Shown here: piece by piece, positions 50,093 to 60,015 of the stretch
Numbering within the stretch: position 1 is the stretch's first letter
Layout of the letters: the number at the start of each line of letters is the position of its first letter
DNA from: Alcaligenes sp. SORT26
GTDB lineage: Bacteria; Pseudomonadota; Gammaproteobacteria; Burkholderiales; Burkholderiaceae_B
Length of the DNA stretch: 64,000 nt
Assembly (NCBI RefSeq): GCF_017377875.1
Contig: NZ_CP070975.1
Location: 3,720,001-3,784,000 of the forward strand
Direction: 5' to 3'
Notes under the pieces: generated by a model
Database searches by the model: none
What the model saw: only the letters and a program-made list of their open reading frames with translations
What the model was told of the DNA's origin: nothing
Position numbers and translations under genes: made by a program

Positions 50093-50559
50093 TGAGCCAA
50101 TCCCTGACTTTGCAAGAAGCTTTGCAACAAGGCGGTGTGCTCGACGCAACGGGCCTGACGGCTGCTGATTTTCTGGAGCAGGCACAGGACCAGGGGCTTA
50201 CCGCCCTGGAAGTAAGTTGCGATCGTGCGCGCAATCGTTCCGCTGTGCTGCGAGCAGTCGCCAAGGCTGTCGATTACCCTGAATTTTTTGGTGGCAATCT
50301 GGATGCGCTCTACGATTGCCTGTGTGACACCGTGCTGGATCAGAAAGCAGGCCTGGCCCTGTGGCTGGACAATCTGCACAGTGGTGATCCTGCATTGGAA
50401 AAAGACGCCCAGGCTATTTTGGGTGTGTGTGAAGATGTGCAAGCCTGGGCCTCGAATAACGAGCGCCTGTTTGTATGTGCCGTTCTGCACGCTGGCAAGC
50501 ATCCTGACCCTGAACCGGGTGAGACCCCTGCTTCCTACTCCAGCCAGGACGAGGAATAA
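50092..50559 (+). CDS. Barstar-family protein without an adjacent barnase
   Basis: A 155-residue protein whose middle (RSAVLRAVAKAVDYPEFFGG, then NLDALYDCLCD) matches the barstar fold, which normally inhibits a secreted ribonuclease. The C-terminal 25 residues are acidic and disordered. Its ATG shares the final A of the patatin stop, so translation is coupled. No barnase/RNase Sa-like gene is nearby; orphan barstars are common in this order and their role is not known to me. Confidence 0.85.
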   Translation: MSQSLTLQEALQQGGVLDATGLTAADFLEQAQDQGLTALEVSCDRARNRSAVLRAVAKAVDYPEFFGGNLDALYDCLCDTVLDQKAGLALWLDNLHSGDPALEKDAQAILGVCEDVQAWASNNERLFVCAVLHAGKHPDPEPGETPASYSSQDEE

Positions 50560-50562
50560 GCC

Positions 50563-51291
50563 TTATTCCCAGCCTTGCAAGGCGCTGATCGCTGCTGTCA
50601 GCGCCAAGGCGGCGGTTTCGGTTCGCAGCACGCGGTGCCCGAAACGAATCGCCTGAGCCTGGGCACGTAGTGCCAGCTCTTGTTCTTCGGGCGACCAACC
50701 GCCCTCGGGGCCAATCAATATCGTCATGGCCTGATCTTGCGGCCCAATGGCTTGCGCCAACTGTTTGGGCGCATCGGGATCACAAAATAGATGCAGGCCG
50801 GATTCGGCCTCGCGAAAATACTCGGCCAAAGTCAGCGGCGCGGCCAGCTCCATGAGACGGTTGCGGCCACATTGCTCGCTGGCCGACTCAATGACTCGTT
50901 GCCAATGGCTCATGCGCTTGGCCTGCCGTTCGGCATTAAGTTGAAGCACGCTGCGCTGCGCCCGAATCGGGACGAAACGACTGACGCCCATTTCCACCGC
51001 TTTTTCGATAATCCAGTCCATCTTGTCGCTGGAGGCAATGCCTTGCAGCACGGTGATGCGGCCAGCCAGTTCACGCTCTGGGGTCTGGGCCGCACCCAGA
51101 TCGGCATAGCCTTTCTTGCCGTCGATGCGCAAGGTGGCCGGATATTCCGTTCCCTGTCCATCAAACAGCACGATGTCCTGGCCGTCCTTCAATCGCAGGA
51201 CCCGAATGGCGTGATGCGCCAGTGCTTCGGGCAGGGCGACCTCAGTGTCGGCCGTCAGGGCACAGGGGGAGTAGAAACGGGGAGTGGCCAT
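50563..51291 (-). CDS. rsmE: 16S rRNA (uracil-1498-N3)-methyltransferase
   Basis: A 242-residue SPOUT-class methyltransferase. The C-terminal knot includes MTILIGPEGGWSPEEQ and the closing RFGHRVLRTETAALALTAAI segment that binds SAM. The N-terminal PUA-like part begins MATPRFYSP. Convergent with the barstar gene, 3 bp between stops. Confidence 0.95.
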   Translation of the reverse strand: MATPRFYSPCALTADTEVALPEALAHHAIRVLRLKDGQDIVLFDGQGTEYPATLRIDGKKGYADLGAAQTPERELAGRITVLQGIASSDKMDWIIEKAVEMGVSRFVPIRAQRSVLQLNAERQAKRMSHWQRVIESASEQCGRNRLMELAAPLTLAEYFREAESGLHLFCDPDAPKQLAQAIGPQDQAMTILIGPEGGWSPEEQELALRAQAQAIRFGHRVLRTETAALALTAAISALQGWE

Positions 51292-51485
51292 ATCAAGACA
51301 CCATCAAGCATAAAAAACCGCACAAGCATACCGTACCCGAGCTTGGGGACGAAAGCGCAAGGCCCTAGGTCTAGTGGGGCCGATTTGGCGCCAGCGATGC
51401 TAAAATAGCGCGTTTTATAAACTAATCAGGGCCGTGAGCCGTCCGCTAGCCGGAATTGTCGCGCCGCCGCCCCAATGAGCTTCTA

Positions 51486-53531
51486 ATGGATATTGCGTCA
51501 GCCTCTGATAAAACCCTTGCCAATGCCATCCGTGCCTTGTCTATGGATGCCGTGCAACAAGCTAATTCGGGCCACCCCGGTGCGCCTATGGGCATGGCCG
51601 ATATCGCCCAGGTTCTCTGGTCCCGACATCTGAAACACAACCCTGCCGACCCTGCCTGGTTTGATCGCGACCGTTTTGTGTTGTCAAACGGCCACGGTTC
51701 CATGCTGATCTACGCTTTGTTGCACCTTAGCGGCTACGACCTGCCCATGGACGAGCTGCGCAACTTCCGTCAGATGCATTCGCGCACGCCGGGCCACCCT
51801 GAAGTGGGTATTACCTCGGGTGTGGAAACCACCACGGGTCCTTTGGGCCAGGGTCTGGGCAATGCCGTTGGTTTTGCACTGGCTGAAGCCTTGCTGGCCC
51901 GCGAGTTCAACCGCGAAGGCCACGATGTGGTCGATCACCTGACCTGGGTTTTTGCTGGCGACGGCTGTCTGATGGAAGGTATCTCGCACGAGGCTTGCTC
52001 TCTGGCCGGTACCTGGAAGCTGTCCAAACTGGTCGTGATGTACGACGACAACGGCATCTCCATCGACGGTAAGGTCGAGAACTGGTTTGGTGACGACACT
52101 CCCGCTCGTTTTGAAAGCTACGGCTGGAATGTGATCCGCGCCGTTGACGGCCACGATGCCGCTTCGATCCACAACGCGATTGAACAGGCTCGCCGCAACG
52201 CGAAAGAGGGCACGGGTCCTACCCTGATTTGCTGCCGTACCGTGATCGGTAAGGGCGCTCCTAACGCTGCTGGTTCCGAGAAAGTCCACGGTGCTCCTCT
52301 GGGTGCTGATGAAATCGCCGCCACCCGTGCCGCGCTGGACTGGAACCACGGTCCGTTTGAAATTCCTCAGGAAGTCTACCAAGGCTGGGATTGCCGCGAA
52401 AAAGGCGGTGCTCAGCAAGCGGAATGGCAAGAGCGCTTTGACGCCTACAGCCAGGCTTACCCTGAATTGGCCGCCGAACTGGCCCGTCGTTTGAAAGGCG
52501 AACTACCTGCCGACTACAGCGCCAAAGTACAGGCCTTTATTGAAGAAACTGCTCAGAAGGCCGAAACCATTGCATCGCGTAAAGCTTCGCAATTGGCAAT
52601 CAGTGCCTTGGTCAATGTGCTGCCAGAAATGCTGGGTGGCTCGGCGGACCTGACCGGCTCGAACTTCACCGACTGGAAGGGTGCCGAAGCCGTTCGCGCC
52701 CACGCCGACGGTGTGCATTTTGGTCGCCACATCAACTACGGTGTGCGTGAGTTCGGTATGGCCGCCATCATGAATGGTCTGGCTCTGCACGGTGGTTACC
52801 TGCCTTTTGGCGGCACCTTCCTGACTTTCTCCGACTACTCGCGCAACGCCATCCGTATGGCTGCCCTGATGAAGCAGCGTGTTGTGCACGTATTCACCCA
52901 CGACTCCATCGGTCTGGGCGAAGACGGTCCTACGCACCAGTCCATCGAGCACGCCAACAGCCTGCGCCTGATCCCCAACCTGCACGTCTGGCGTCCTTGC
53001 GACACCACGGAAACTGCCGTGGCCTGGGCCTGCTCGGTCGAGCGTCCTACCAGCATTGGCATGGACGTACAGAACGGTGGTCCTAGCGCCTTGCTCTTGT
53101 CGCGCCAGAACCTGCCATTCGTCGAGCGCGATGCGCAAACCATTCAGAACATCCGTCGTGGTGGCTACGTGCTGCGTGACGCGCAAGATGCGCGCGCCAT
53201 CATCATGGCAACCGGCTCGGAAATCGGTTTGGCTCTGCAAGCTCAGGAACAACTGGCTCAGCAAGGTATTGCGACACGTGTGGTGTCCATGCCTTGTACC
53301 AACCTGTTCGACGCCCAGGACAAACAGTGGCGTGATCAAGTTTTGACCCCCGGTATCCCGCGTGTTGCGGTTGAAGCCGGTACGACAGGTCTGTGGTTCA
53401 AGTACGTGGGCCTGGAAGGCGCCGTGGTGGGTATTGATACATACGGTGAATCTGCTCCAGCTGGCGTCCTGTTCAAGCATTTTGGTCTGACAGCAGAGAA
53501 GGTCGCTGCGGCCGTTCAAGAAATTTTGTAA
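51486..53531 (+). CDS. tktA: Transketolase
   Basis: A 681-residue thiamine-diphosphate enzyme of the pentose-phosphate cycle. The first domain has [15 protein letters not shown] and the ThDP motif [13 protein letters not shown]. The second domain carries [14 protein letters not shown] and [15 protein letters not shown] prefer the ATG at 51486 (MDIASASDK) to a TTG 30 bp upstream. It leads the tkt-gap-pgk operon, 12 bp before gap. Confidence 0.96.
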   Translation: MDIASASDKTLANAIRALSMDAVQQANSGHPGAPMGMADIAQVLWSRHLKHNPADPAWFDRDRFVLSNGHGSMLIYALLHLSGYDLPMDELRNFRQMHSRTPGHPEVGITSGVETTTGPLGQGLGNAVGFALAEALLAREFNREGHDVVDHLTWVFAGDGCLMEGISHEACSLAGTWKLSKLVVMYDDNGISIDGKVENWFGDDTPARFESYGWNVIRAVDGHDAASIHNAIEQARRNAKEGTGPTLICCRTVIGKGAPNAAGSEKVHGAPLGADEIAATRAALDWNHGPFEIPQEVYQGWDCREKGGAQQAEWQERFDAYSQAYPELAAELARRLKGELPADYSAKVQAFIEETAQKAETIASRKASQLAISALVNVLPEMLGGSADLTGSNFTDWKGAEAVRAHADGVHFGRHINYGVREFGMAAIMNGLALHGGYLPFGGTFLTFSDYSRNAIRMAALMKQRVVHVFTHDSIGLGEDGPTHQSIEHANSLRLIPNLHVWRPCDTTETAVAWACSVERPTSIGMDVQNGGPSALLLSRQNLPFVERDAQTIQNIRRGGYVLRDAQDARAIIMATGSEIGLALQAQEQLAQQGIATRVVSMPCTNLFDAQDKQWRDQVLTPGIPRVAVEAGTTGLWFKYVGLEGAVVGIDTYGESAPAGVLFKHFGLTAEKVAAAVQEIL

Positions 53532-53543
53532 TTGGAGTCTGAT

Positions 53544-54557
53544 ATGACGATTCGCGTCGCAATCAATGGTTATGGTCGTATCGGCCGCATGATCTTGCGT
53601 GCCCACTACGAGTACGGCAAAAAACACGATATCGAGATCGTGGCCATCAACGCCTCGGGCGGTGCCGAGATCAACGAACACCTGACTCGCTATGACTCCG
53701 TGCATGGCCGTTTCAACGCCGATGTGTCGCTGGATGGCGACTACCTGGTGGTCAACGGCGACCGTATCCGCCTGCTGAGCCAGCGCGATGCGCTGACCCT
53801 GCCTTGGGCTGAACTGGGTGTGGATGTGGTGCTGGAATGTACCGGCGCTTTCACCACCAAGGAAAAAGCTGGTGAGCACATTCAAGCCGGTGCCAAGAAA
53901 GTCATCATCTCGGCCCCCGGTGGCAAAGATGTGGACGCCACCATCGTGTACGGTGTGAACCACGACATTCTGAAGAGTACCGACACCGTTATCTCTAACG
54001 CATCGTGCACCACCAACTGCCTGGCTCCCCTGGTTGCTCCTTTGCACAAGGAACTGGGCGTGGTCAGCGGTCTGATGACCACCATTCACGCGTACACGAA
54101 CGACCAGGTTCTGACTGACGTGCGTCACAAGGACATGCGCCGTGCCCGTTCGGCTACCAGCAGCATGATCCCAACCAAGACCGGTGCCGCTGCTGCCGTG
54201 GGTCTGGTGCTGCCAGAACTGAATGGCAAGCTGGACGGTTACGCCGTGCGCGTTCCTACTATCAACGTGTCCATGGTTGACCTGACCTTCGTGGCCAGCC
54301 GCAACACCAGCGTTGAAGAAGTGAATGGCATCCTGAAGGCGGCTTCGGAAGGCGCCATGAAGGGCATTCTGGACTACTGCACCGAACCTCTGGTGTCCAT
54401 CGACTTCAACCACACCACCGCTTCCAGCACGGTTGATTCCCTGCTGACCAAAGTTACCGGCGGCAATATGGTTAAAGTGGCTGCCTGGTACGACAACGAA
54501 TGGGCCTTCTCCATTCGTATGCTCGACAGCACCATCGCACTGATGTCGGCCAAGTAA
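53544..54557 (+). CDS. gap: Glyceraldehyde-3-phosphate dehydrogenase
   Basis: A 337-residue NAD-dependent enzyme. The NAD fold starts with [10 protein letters not shown]. Catalytic Cys is in [12 protein letters not shown] and the His in [17 protein letters not shown] region follows. The start at 53544 ([11 protein letters not shown]) has GGAG upstream; a TTG 12 bp earlier is less likely. In an organism without sugar uptake genes in view it may run mainly in the gluconeogenic direction. Confidence 0.97.
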   Translation: MTIRVAINGYGRIGRMILRAHYEYGKKHDIEIVAINASGGAEINEHLTRYDSVHGRFNADVSLDGDYLVVNGDRIRLLSQRDALTLPWAELGVDVVLECTGAFTTKEKAGEHIQAGAKKVIISAPGGKDVDATIVYGVNHDILKSTDTVISNASCTTNCLAPLVAPLHKELGVVSGLMTTIHAYTNDQVLTDVRHKDMRRARSATSSMIPTKTGAAAAVGLVLPELNGKLDGYAVRVPTINVSMVDLTFVASRNTSVEEVNGILKAASEGAMKGILDYCTEPLVSIDFNHTTASSTVDSLLTKVTGGNMVKVAAWYDNEWAFSIRMLDSTIALMSAK

Positions 54558-54568
54558 GATCTGAATAG

Positions 54569-54592
54569 CAGGGGCGGGATTTCCCGCCCCTG
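54569..54592. other. Intercistronic hairpin between gap and pgk
   Basis: CAGGGGCGGGA pairs perfectly with TCCCGCCCCTG but has no U-tract. It probably stabilises or partially attenuates the gap transcript. Confidence 0.6.
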
Positions 54593-54619
54593 TCACGTTA
54601 ATTCCCAGAACAAAAAATC

Positions 54620-55810
54620 ATGTCTACAAGCATCAAGACCTTGTCTGCGCTGGCCGAAACGGACGCGCTGCGAGGCAAGCGGGTGTTTATCCGCTCTGAT
54701 CTGAATGTCCCCCTGCAAGACGGACGTATTACCGAAGACACGCGTGTGCGTGCCTCGGTGCCTGCCATTCGCATGGCGCTGGATGCCGGTGCTGCAGTAA
54801 TGGTCACGTCTCACCTGGGTCGCCCCAAAGAAGGCGAGTGCCAGCCTGTGGATTCGCTGGAACCTGTGGTGCAGCGTTTGTCCGAATTGTTGGGCATGCC
54901 AGTTGAGCTGCGTCGCAATTGGCTGGATGGCGTGCAAGTGTCGCCCGGTCAGGTGGTCTTGCTGGAGAACTGCCGCTGCAATGTGGGCGAGAAGAAGAAC
55001 GAACCCGAATTGGCTCGCAAAATGGCGGCCTTGTGTGACGTTTACGTAAACGACGCCTTCGGTACGGCTCACCGTGCTGAAGCGACCACCGAAGGTATCG
55101 CCCGCTTTGCTCCTGTAGCGTGCGCCGGTCCATTGCTGGAAGCCGAGTTGAAGGCTCTGGGCCGTGCCCTGAACCAGCCTGCCCGTCCTCTGGTGGCGAT
55201 TGTGGGCGGTGCCAAGGTGTCGACCAAACTGTCCATCCTGCGCGCTTTGGCTGAAAAAGTTGACCAGCTAGTGGTCGGTGGCGGCATTGCCAACACCTTC
55301 ATGATGGCTAGCGGCTTGTCTGTGGGCAAATCCCTGGTGGAAGAAAGCCAGTTGGAAGAGGCTCGCGAAGTTATCCGCATCATGAAAGAGCGTGGTGCTG
55401 AAGTACCTATTCCAGTGGATGTGGTGTGCGCCAAGTCCTTTGCGGCAGATGCAGTTGCTGAAACCAAATCAGCAGATCAGGTGCAAGAGGATGATTTGAT
55501 TCTGGATGTGGGCCCGCAAACGGCTCAGCAGATCGCAGACATCATTGCCAAGGCTGGCACCGTGGTCTGGAACGGCCCGCTGGGCGTGTTCGAGTTCCCG
55601 GCCTTTGCACAAGGCACCGAAACCCTGTCGCGCGCGATTGCAGGCTCCAAGGCATTCTCGATTGCTGGCGGTGGCGACACCCTGGCTGCGATTGCCCAGT
55701 TCAATATTGGTGACGATGTAGACTACATCTCCACTGGCGGCGGCGCATTCCTGGAATTCCTGGAAGGCAAGCGCTTGCCTGCTGTAGCTGCATTGGAAGA
55801 CAAGGCTTAA
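54620..55810 (+). CDS. pgk: Phosphoglycerate kinase
   Basis: A 396-residue two-lobe kinase. N-terminal substrate residues are in [15 protein letters not shown] and [11 protein letters not shown]. The C-terminal nucleotide motif is [10 protein letters not shown] with GGGDTLAA. It follows gap by 62 bp and is closed by a strong terminator. In many relatives pyk follows; here it does not. Confidence 0.97.
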   Translation: MSTSIKTLSALAETDALRGKRVFIRSDLNVPLQDGRITEDTRVRASVPAIRMALDAGAAVMVTSHLGRPKEGECQPVDSLEPVVQRLSELLGMPVELRRNWLDGVQVSPGQVVLLENCRCNVGEKKNEPELARKMAALCDVYVNDAFGTAHRAEATTEGIARFAPVACAGPLLEAELKALGRALNQPARPLVAIVGGAKVSTKLSILRALAEKVDQLVVGGGIANTFMMASGLSVGKSLVEESQLEEAREVIRIMKERGAEVPIPVDVVCAKSFAADAVAETKSADQVQEDDLILDVGPQTAQQIADIIAKAGTVVWNGPLGVFEFPAFAQGTETLSRAIAGSKAFSIAGGGDTLAAIAQFNIGDDVDYISTGGGAFLEFLEGKRLPAVAALEDKA

Positions 55811-55831
55811 GTTAGTCTTTGCTGCATAAGG

Positions 55832-55867
55832 AAAAAAGCCAGTCAACAGAGGTTGACTGGCTTTTTT
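55832..55867. terminator. Terminator after pgk
   Basis: AAAAAAGCCAGTCAAC pairs with GTTGACTGGCTTTTTT around AGAG. Perfect 16-bp complement, usable on both strands. Confidence 0.92.
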
Positions 55868-55967
55868 CTTGGTTACCGCCTGGCTGTATTAAGTAGTTAA
55901 TAAATGCAGGCGGGTCCGAGTCACTCCGGTGGCATCAAACTACGAGACCCAAAGCGGCAGACTTTGT

Positions 55968-56888
55968 TCACGCCCCATCTTTAATCAACTGCGCATACCC
56001 TTGCAGAGCATCCGGCCAGTCCAGTTGAAACCCGCTATCCAGCAGTCGCTGGTTGCTCAAGCGCTTGCCACCCTCGTTGGATTGTCTCCGTTCGGGGTGA
56101 GCCACTTCCAGCAGATCCGCCAAGCCGTCATACAGTTCAGTAATCCGGTAAGGGCGACTGTCCGTGCCTATATAGCAGGGGAAGGGGGCCGGAGTACGCA
56201 GCAGATGCCAGCAGGCACGCGCGGCATCTTCTATATGCAGGCGGTTGGCCCAGTGTTCCGGGTTGTCTGGCACGGTCGCACGGCCTTCACGCAGGCGATC
56301 CAGCAATTGGGTACGTCCTGGCCCGTACAGGCCGCTAGGGCGGATGACGACGGCCTGGGCAGGGATGCGGTGGTGCAGCAGTTGCTCGGCCTCCAGCAGC
56401 ACTTGTCCATTGAATTGCGTCGGCTCGGTTGGTGAGTTCTCGTCCACCCACTCGTTGGAGGGGCCATAGACCGCGCTGGATGAAACAAACACAAAGCGTT
56501 TCAGGGCTTTCAGGTCCAGCTCGTTGAGCAGATTTTCCAAACCTTGCAGAAATACGCGCTCGTAAGCGGCCTGACTACGCTGGTCGGGAGAGACGGCGTA
56601 GAGTACGTGGGTAATCTTGCGATGTTTCAGACGCAGGGACGTGGGCTCGCTCAGATCTGCTTCCACCCATTCAATCCCGCTATTGTCTTCCAGGGGGATA
56701 TGACGGCGCAGCCCAATAACCGGCCATTCGTGATGGCGGGCCAGCTTACCGGTGCGGGTGCCCAGATCGCCAGCGCCAGCTAAAAGCAAAGTACGGTGTC
56801 GAGAGTCCAAAGCAGCAGGTCCTTGAGTAGAATGATCTCGAGCAAAGCTCGATTGGCTGAAGATAACAATAGCATTGGAGGCGGTCAT
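55968..56888 (-). CDS. NAD(P)-binding SDR / nucleoside-sugar-epimerase-like protein
   Basis: An atypical extended SDR. The cofactor motif LLLAGAGDLGTRTG replaces the usual TGxxGxxG. Later motifs are FVFVSSSAVYGP and RPSGLYGPGR. It resembles YeeZ-type proteins. The start is uncertain: the ATG at 56888 (306 residues) shares its bases with the ATG of the divergent aldehyde dehydrogenase, while a TTG at 56810 would give about 280 residues and begin just before the Rossmann strand, as in the family. Confidence 0.75.
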   Translation of the reverse strand: MTASNAIVIFSQSSFARDHSTQGPAALDSRHRTLLLAGAGDLGTRTGKLARHHEWPVIGLRRHIPLEDNSGIEWVEADLSEPTSLRLKHRKITHVLYAVSPDQRSQAAYERVFLQGLENLLNELDLKALKRFVFVSSSAVYGPSNEWVDENSPTEPTQFNGQVLLEAEQLLHHRIPAQAVVIRPSGLYGPGRTQLLDRLREGRATVPDNPEHWANRLHIEDAARACWHLLRTPAPFPCYIGTDSRPYRITELYDGLADLLEVAHPERRQSNEGGKRLSNQRLLDSGFQLDWPDALQGYAQLIKDGA

Positions 56889-58329
56889 GGAGTGTCGCAA
56901 TTGGATTGACGGACAGCAACTTGGCGCGGAGGGCGGTGGTTTGCTACCGGTTATCGACCCCTCCACTGGCGAAACCTTCGCCCGCTTGGCGCAATCGTCC
57001 GAGGTGGATATTGATTGGGCCGTTCAGGCCGCCCGGCGTGCTAGCCAGGGGCCGTGGAGCCGCCTCAGTGCGGCGCAGCGCAGCCAGTTGCTGCTGCGTT
57101 GTGCCCGAACCCTGTCTGATGCGCGCGAGGAGCTGGCGCGGCTGGAGTCGCGTGATACCGGCAAGCCTTTGCGTCAGGCCCAGTCCGATGCTGCCGCTAT
57201 TGTCCGCTATTTTGAGTTTTATGCCGGGGCGGTGGACAAGCTGCATGGTCAAACCATCCCGCTGGGCTGGGAGATGACGGCCTTTACCCTGCGCGAGCCC
57301 TTGGGTGTGACGGCGCATATCATTCCCTGGAATTACCCTTTGCAGATCTTTGGCCGCAGCGTGGCAGCCTCCTTGGCGGCCGGTAATACCTGCGTAGTCA
57401 AACCGGCAGAAGACGCCAGCCTGTCCTTGCTGCGCGTCGCAGAGCTCTTGCACGAGGCTGGCTTGCCTTCCGGCGTACTGAATATTTGTACTGGCCTGGG
57501 TAGTGAGGCGGGCCAGGCCCTGGCGGCACATACCGGCATCAACCATATTTCTTTTACCGGCTCTCCCGGCACAGGCCGTCAGGTGGCCTTGCAAGCCGCG
57601 CAGAACTTTGTGCCGGTCACCTTGGAACTGGGCGGCAAGTCTCCTCAAATCGTGTTCTCGGATGCGGATCTGGACGCTGCTCTGCCTGTGGTCGTCAATG
57701 CGATTGTGCAAAATGCCGGGCAAACCTGCTCGGCGGGCAGCCGGGTGCTGATTCAGCGCGCGATTTATGGGGACTTTACCGAGCGCCTCGCCCAAGCCTT
57801 CAAGGCCTTGTTGACCGGGGCGGCCAGCGACAATCTGGATTGCGGCCCCTTGATCAGCGCACAGCAACACGCGCGGGTCAGTGCTTACCTGGAAAATCTG
57901 GATCAGGACGGTATTGTGGTGCTGGCCAAGGGCAAGCTGGATTCCAAGGCCCCGGCGGGCGGCTTCTATCAAGTGCCCGTCCTGCTGGATCATGTTCCAG
58001 CGAACCATCGTCTGGCGCAGGAAGAAATCTTTGGTCCTGTGCTGGTGGCTCAGCCGTTTGGCACGGAGCAAGAAGCAATCGACCTGGCCAATGGCACGCC
58101 TTACAGTCTGGTGGCTGGAGTCTGGACCCGTGATGGCGCCCGTCAGGTACGCATGGCTCGGCAGTTGCGGGCCGGTCAGGTCTTTGTGAATAACTACGGC
58201 GCAGCAGGCGGGGTGGAGTTGCCTTTCGGTGGCACCGGGCAGTCCGGCATCGGGCGTGAAAAAGGCTTTGAGGCCTTGTATGCCCTGACCAGTCTGAAAA
58301 CAGTTGCTCTACGTCATGCAGCCAACTAA
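56887..58329 (+). CDS. NAD(P)-dependent aldehyde dehydrogenase
   Basis: A 480-residue ALDH-superfamily enzyme. Motifs are IIPWNYPLQ, FTGSPGTGRQVA, the catalytic Glu in LELGGKSPQ and Cys in NAGQTCSAGSR. It is nearest to betaine-aldehyde/phenylacetaldehyde-type enzymes, but the substrate is not readable. GGAGG lies 7 bp before the ATG at 56887. Its likely partner is the SDR gene 136 bp downstream. Confidence 0.92.
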   Translation: MECRNWIDGQQLGAEGGGLLPVIDPSTGETFARLAQSSEVDIDWAVQAARRASQGPWSRLSAAQRSQLLLRCARTLSDAREELARLESRDTGKPLRQAQSDAAAIVRYFEFYAGAVDKLHGQTIPLGWEMTAFTLREPLGVTAHIIPWNYPLQIFGRSVAASLAAGNTCVVKPAEDASLSLLRVAELLHEAGLPSGVLNICTGLGSEAGQALAAHTGINHISFTGSPGTGRQVALQAAQNFVPVTLELGGKSPQIVFSDADLDAALPVVVNAIVQNAGQTCSAGSRVLIQRAIYGDFTERLAQAFKALLTGAASDNLDCGPLISAQQHARVSAYLENLDQDGIVVLAKGKLDSKAPAGGFYQVPVLLDHVPANHRLAQEEIFGPVLVAQPFGTEQEAIDLANGTPYSLVAGVWTRDGARQVRMARQLRAGQVFVNNYGAAGGVELPFGGTGQSGIGREKGFEALYALTSLKTVALRHAAN

Positions 58330-58465
58330 TCACAGGAGTCTTTAGGGTAAGCGCGGCTGTGGTGCCGGGCGTTTTCTGGCAGCATGGCTGCTGAACGCTA
58401 AACCGTATTTCTACATGGCGGCGCAAAGCCGCCATTTCTATATAAAAAAGCAGAAGGAGACAAAC

Positions 58466-59224
58466 ATGCGATTGCAAGACAAAGTGGCTATCGTGACGGG
58501 CGGTGCCTCGGGTTTTGGTCTGGGCATTGCACAGCGCTTTGCACGCGAAGGAGCGCGTGTACTGATTGCTGACCTGAATGCAGAGCAAGGGCAGGCAGCC
58601 GCCGCCCAGATTCAGGCACAAGGCGGTCAGGCCATTTTTGCCGCTTGCGACGTCTCGCAAGGGGACGAAGTTCATGCCCTGTTGGATATTGCCCTGCGCG
58701 AATGCGGCGGGCTGCACATTGTGGTGAACAATGCAGGCACCACACACCGCAACAAACCTTTGCTGGAGGTGAGCGAAAGCGAGTTTGATCTGGTCTATGC
58801 CGTCAACGTGAAAAGCATTTACTGGAGCGCCAAACACTTTGTGCCGTACTTGCGGGCTCAAGGTTCGGGTTCGTTCATCAATATCGCCTCGACTGCCGCT
58901 TTGCGGCCTCGTCCCGGTCTGGTCTGGTACAACGGCACCAAAGGTGCCGTGGTGACGATCAGCAAGGGGATGGCAGCCGAATTGGGCCCGGACAATATTC
59001 GGGTCAACTGCATCAACCCGGTGATTGGTGACACGGCATTGCTGGAACAATTCATGGGTATGCCCGATACCCCCGAAAACCGCAGCCGCTTTTTGGCGGG
59101 AATTCCGCTGGGCCGTTTTTGCACACCCAAGGATGTTGCTGCTGCTGCGCTGTATCTGGCTTCCGATGAGGCCGAGTTTGTGACCGGCACCTGCATCGAG
59201 GTAGATGGCGGCCGTTGTATTTAA
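58466..59224 (+). CDS. Classical short-chain dehydrogenase/reductase
   Basis: A 252-residue SDR. Cofactor motif TGGASGFGLG, structural NNAG, and catalytic Ser in NIASTAA with Tyr-Lys in YNGTKG. AAGGAG precedes the ATG at 58466. It likely acts with the aldehyde dehydrogenase on an alcohol-aldehyde-acid route (inference). FabG-like annotation is possible but this gene is not in a fatty-acid cluster. Confidence 0.92.
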   Translation: MRLQDKVAIVTGGASGFGLGIAQRFAREGARVLIADLNAEQGQAAAAQIQAQGGQAIFAACDVSQGDEVHALLDIALRECGGLHIVVNNAGTTHRNKPLLEVSESEFDLVYAVNVKSIYWSAKHFVPYLRAQGSGSFINIASTAALRPRPGLVWYNGTKGAVVTISKGMAAELGPDNIRVNCINPVIGDTALLEQFMGMPDTPENRSRFLAGIPLGRFCTPKDVAAAALYLASDEAEFVTGTCIEVDGGRCI

Positions 59225-59304
59225 GCCCCACTGCGATTCGTTACAATCGTGCTATTGGCAGGCCCGTTCAGGGCCTGTAGTTTATTTCGCTTCCAAGGAA
59301 AAGC

Positions 59305-59934
59305 ATGACATTCAATCGACAGTCTTCTCGCGAACATCCGGATCAATTGCGCATAGGCTTGGTGTCGGTTTCGGATCGCGCCTCCAGTGGACAGTACCAG
59401 GATCAAGGTATACCGGCGCTGCGCCGCTGGCTGGATTCCGCCTTGACGGTCGCGCCAGCCTATCTGGAGCGCCTGATTCCTGATGAGCGAGCCCAGATTA
59501 CCGGCACCCTGATCGAGTTGGTCGAGGCCGGTTGCGACCTGATTCTGACCACCGGCGGCACGGGCCCGGCCCGTCGCGATGTGACGCCAGAGGCCACTCT
59601 GGACGCGGGAACGCGCGAAATGCCCGGATTCGGTGAACAGATGCGCCAAATCAGTTTAAAATTCGTACCAACAGCGATTTTGTCGCGGCAAGTTGCGGTC
59701 ATCCGAGAAATTCAGGACCACGCTGCTCTGATTATCAATCTGCCTGGGCAGCCCAAAGCCATTCAGGAAACACTGGAAGGATTACGGGATACAGAAACCG
59801 GACAGGTATTGGTTCCCGGTATTTTTGCAGCCGTTCCTTATTGCATCGACCTGATCGGCGGGCCCTACGCACAAACTCACGAGCATGTGGTGCAAGCGTT
59901 CCGCCCCAAGTCGGCGCGTCGGACCGCCAGTTAA
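59305..59934 (+). CDS. mog: Molybdopterin adenylyltransferase
   Basis: A 209-residue MoaB/Mog-fold enzyme adenylating molybdopterin before Mo insertion. The signature TTGGTGPARRDVTPEAT is intact, as is INLPGQPKAI. AAGGAAA precedes the ATG. No other moa/moe genes are in the window. Confidence 0.93.
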   Translation: MTFNRQSSREHPDQLRIGLVSVSDRASSGQYQDQGIPALRRWLDSALTVAPAYLERLIPDERAQITGTLIELVEAGCDLILTTGGTGPARRDVTPEATLDAGTREMPGFGEQMRQISLKFVPTAILSRQVAVIREIQDHAALIINLPGQPKAIQETLEGLRDTETGQVLVPGIFAAVPYCIDLIGGPYAQTHEHVVQAFRPKSARRTAS

Positions 59935-60015
59935 CACGCTCAACAAACAATCGGCTGGACACGAACCGTGCCCAGCCAAGTTTTTCAATTATTTTAGTCT
60001 TCAGGAGGTCTTCTC

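Noticed and set aside
52503-54596. A 697-codon open frame on the minus strand opposite transketolase and GAPDH
   Set aside because: It is antisense to two highly conserved genes with strong codon bias, crosses their junction and has no recognisable domain. This is a codon-usage shadow.
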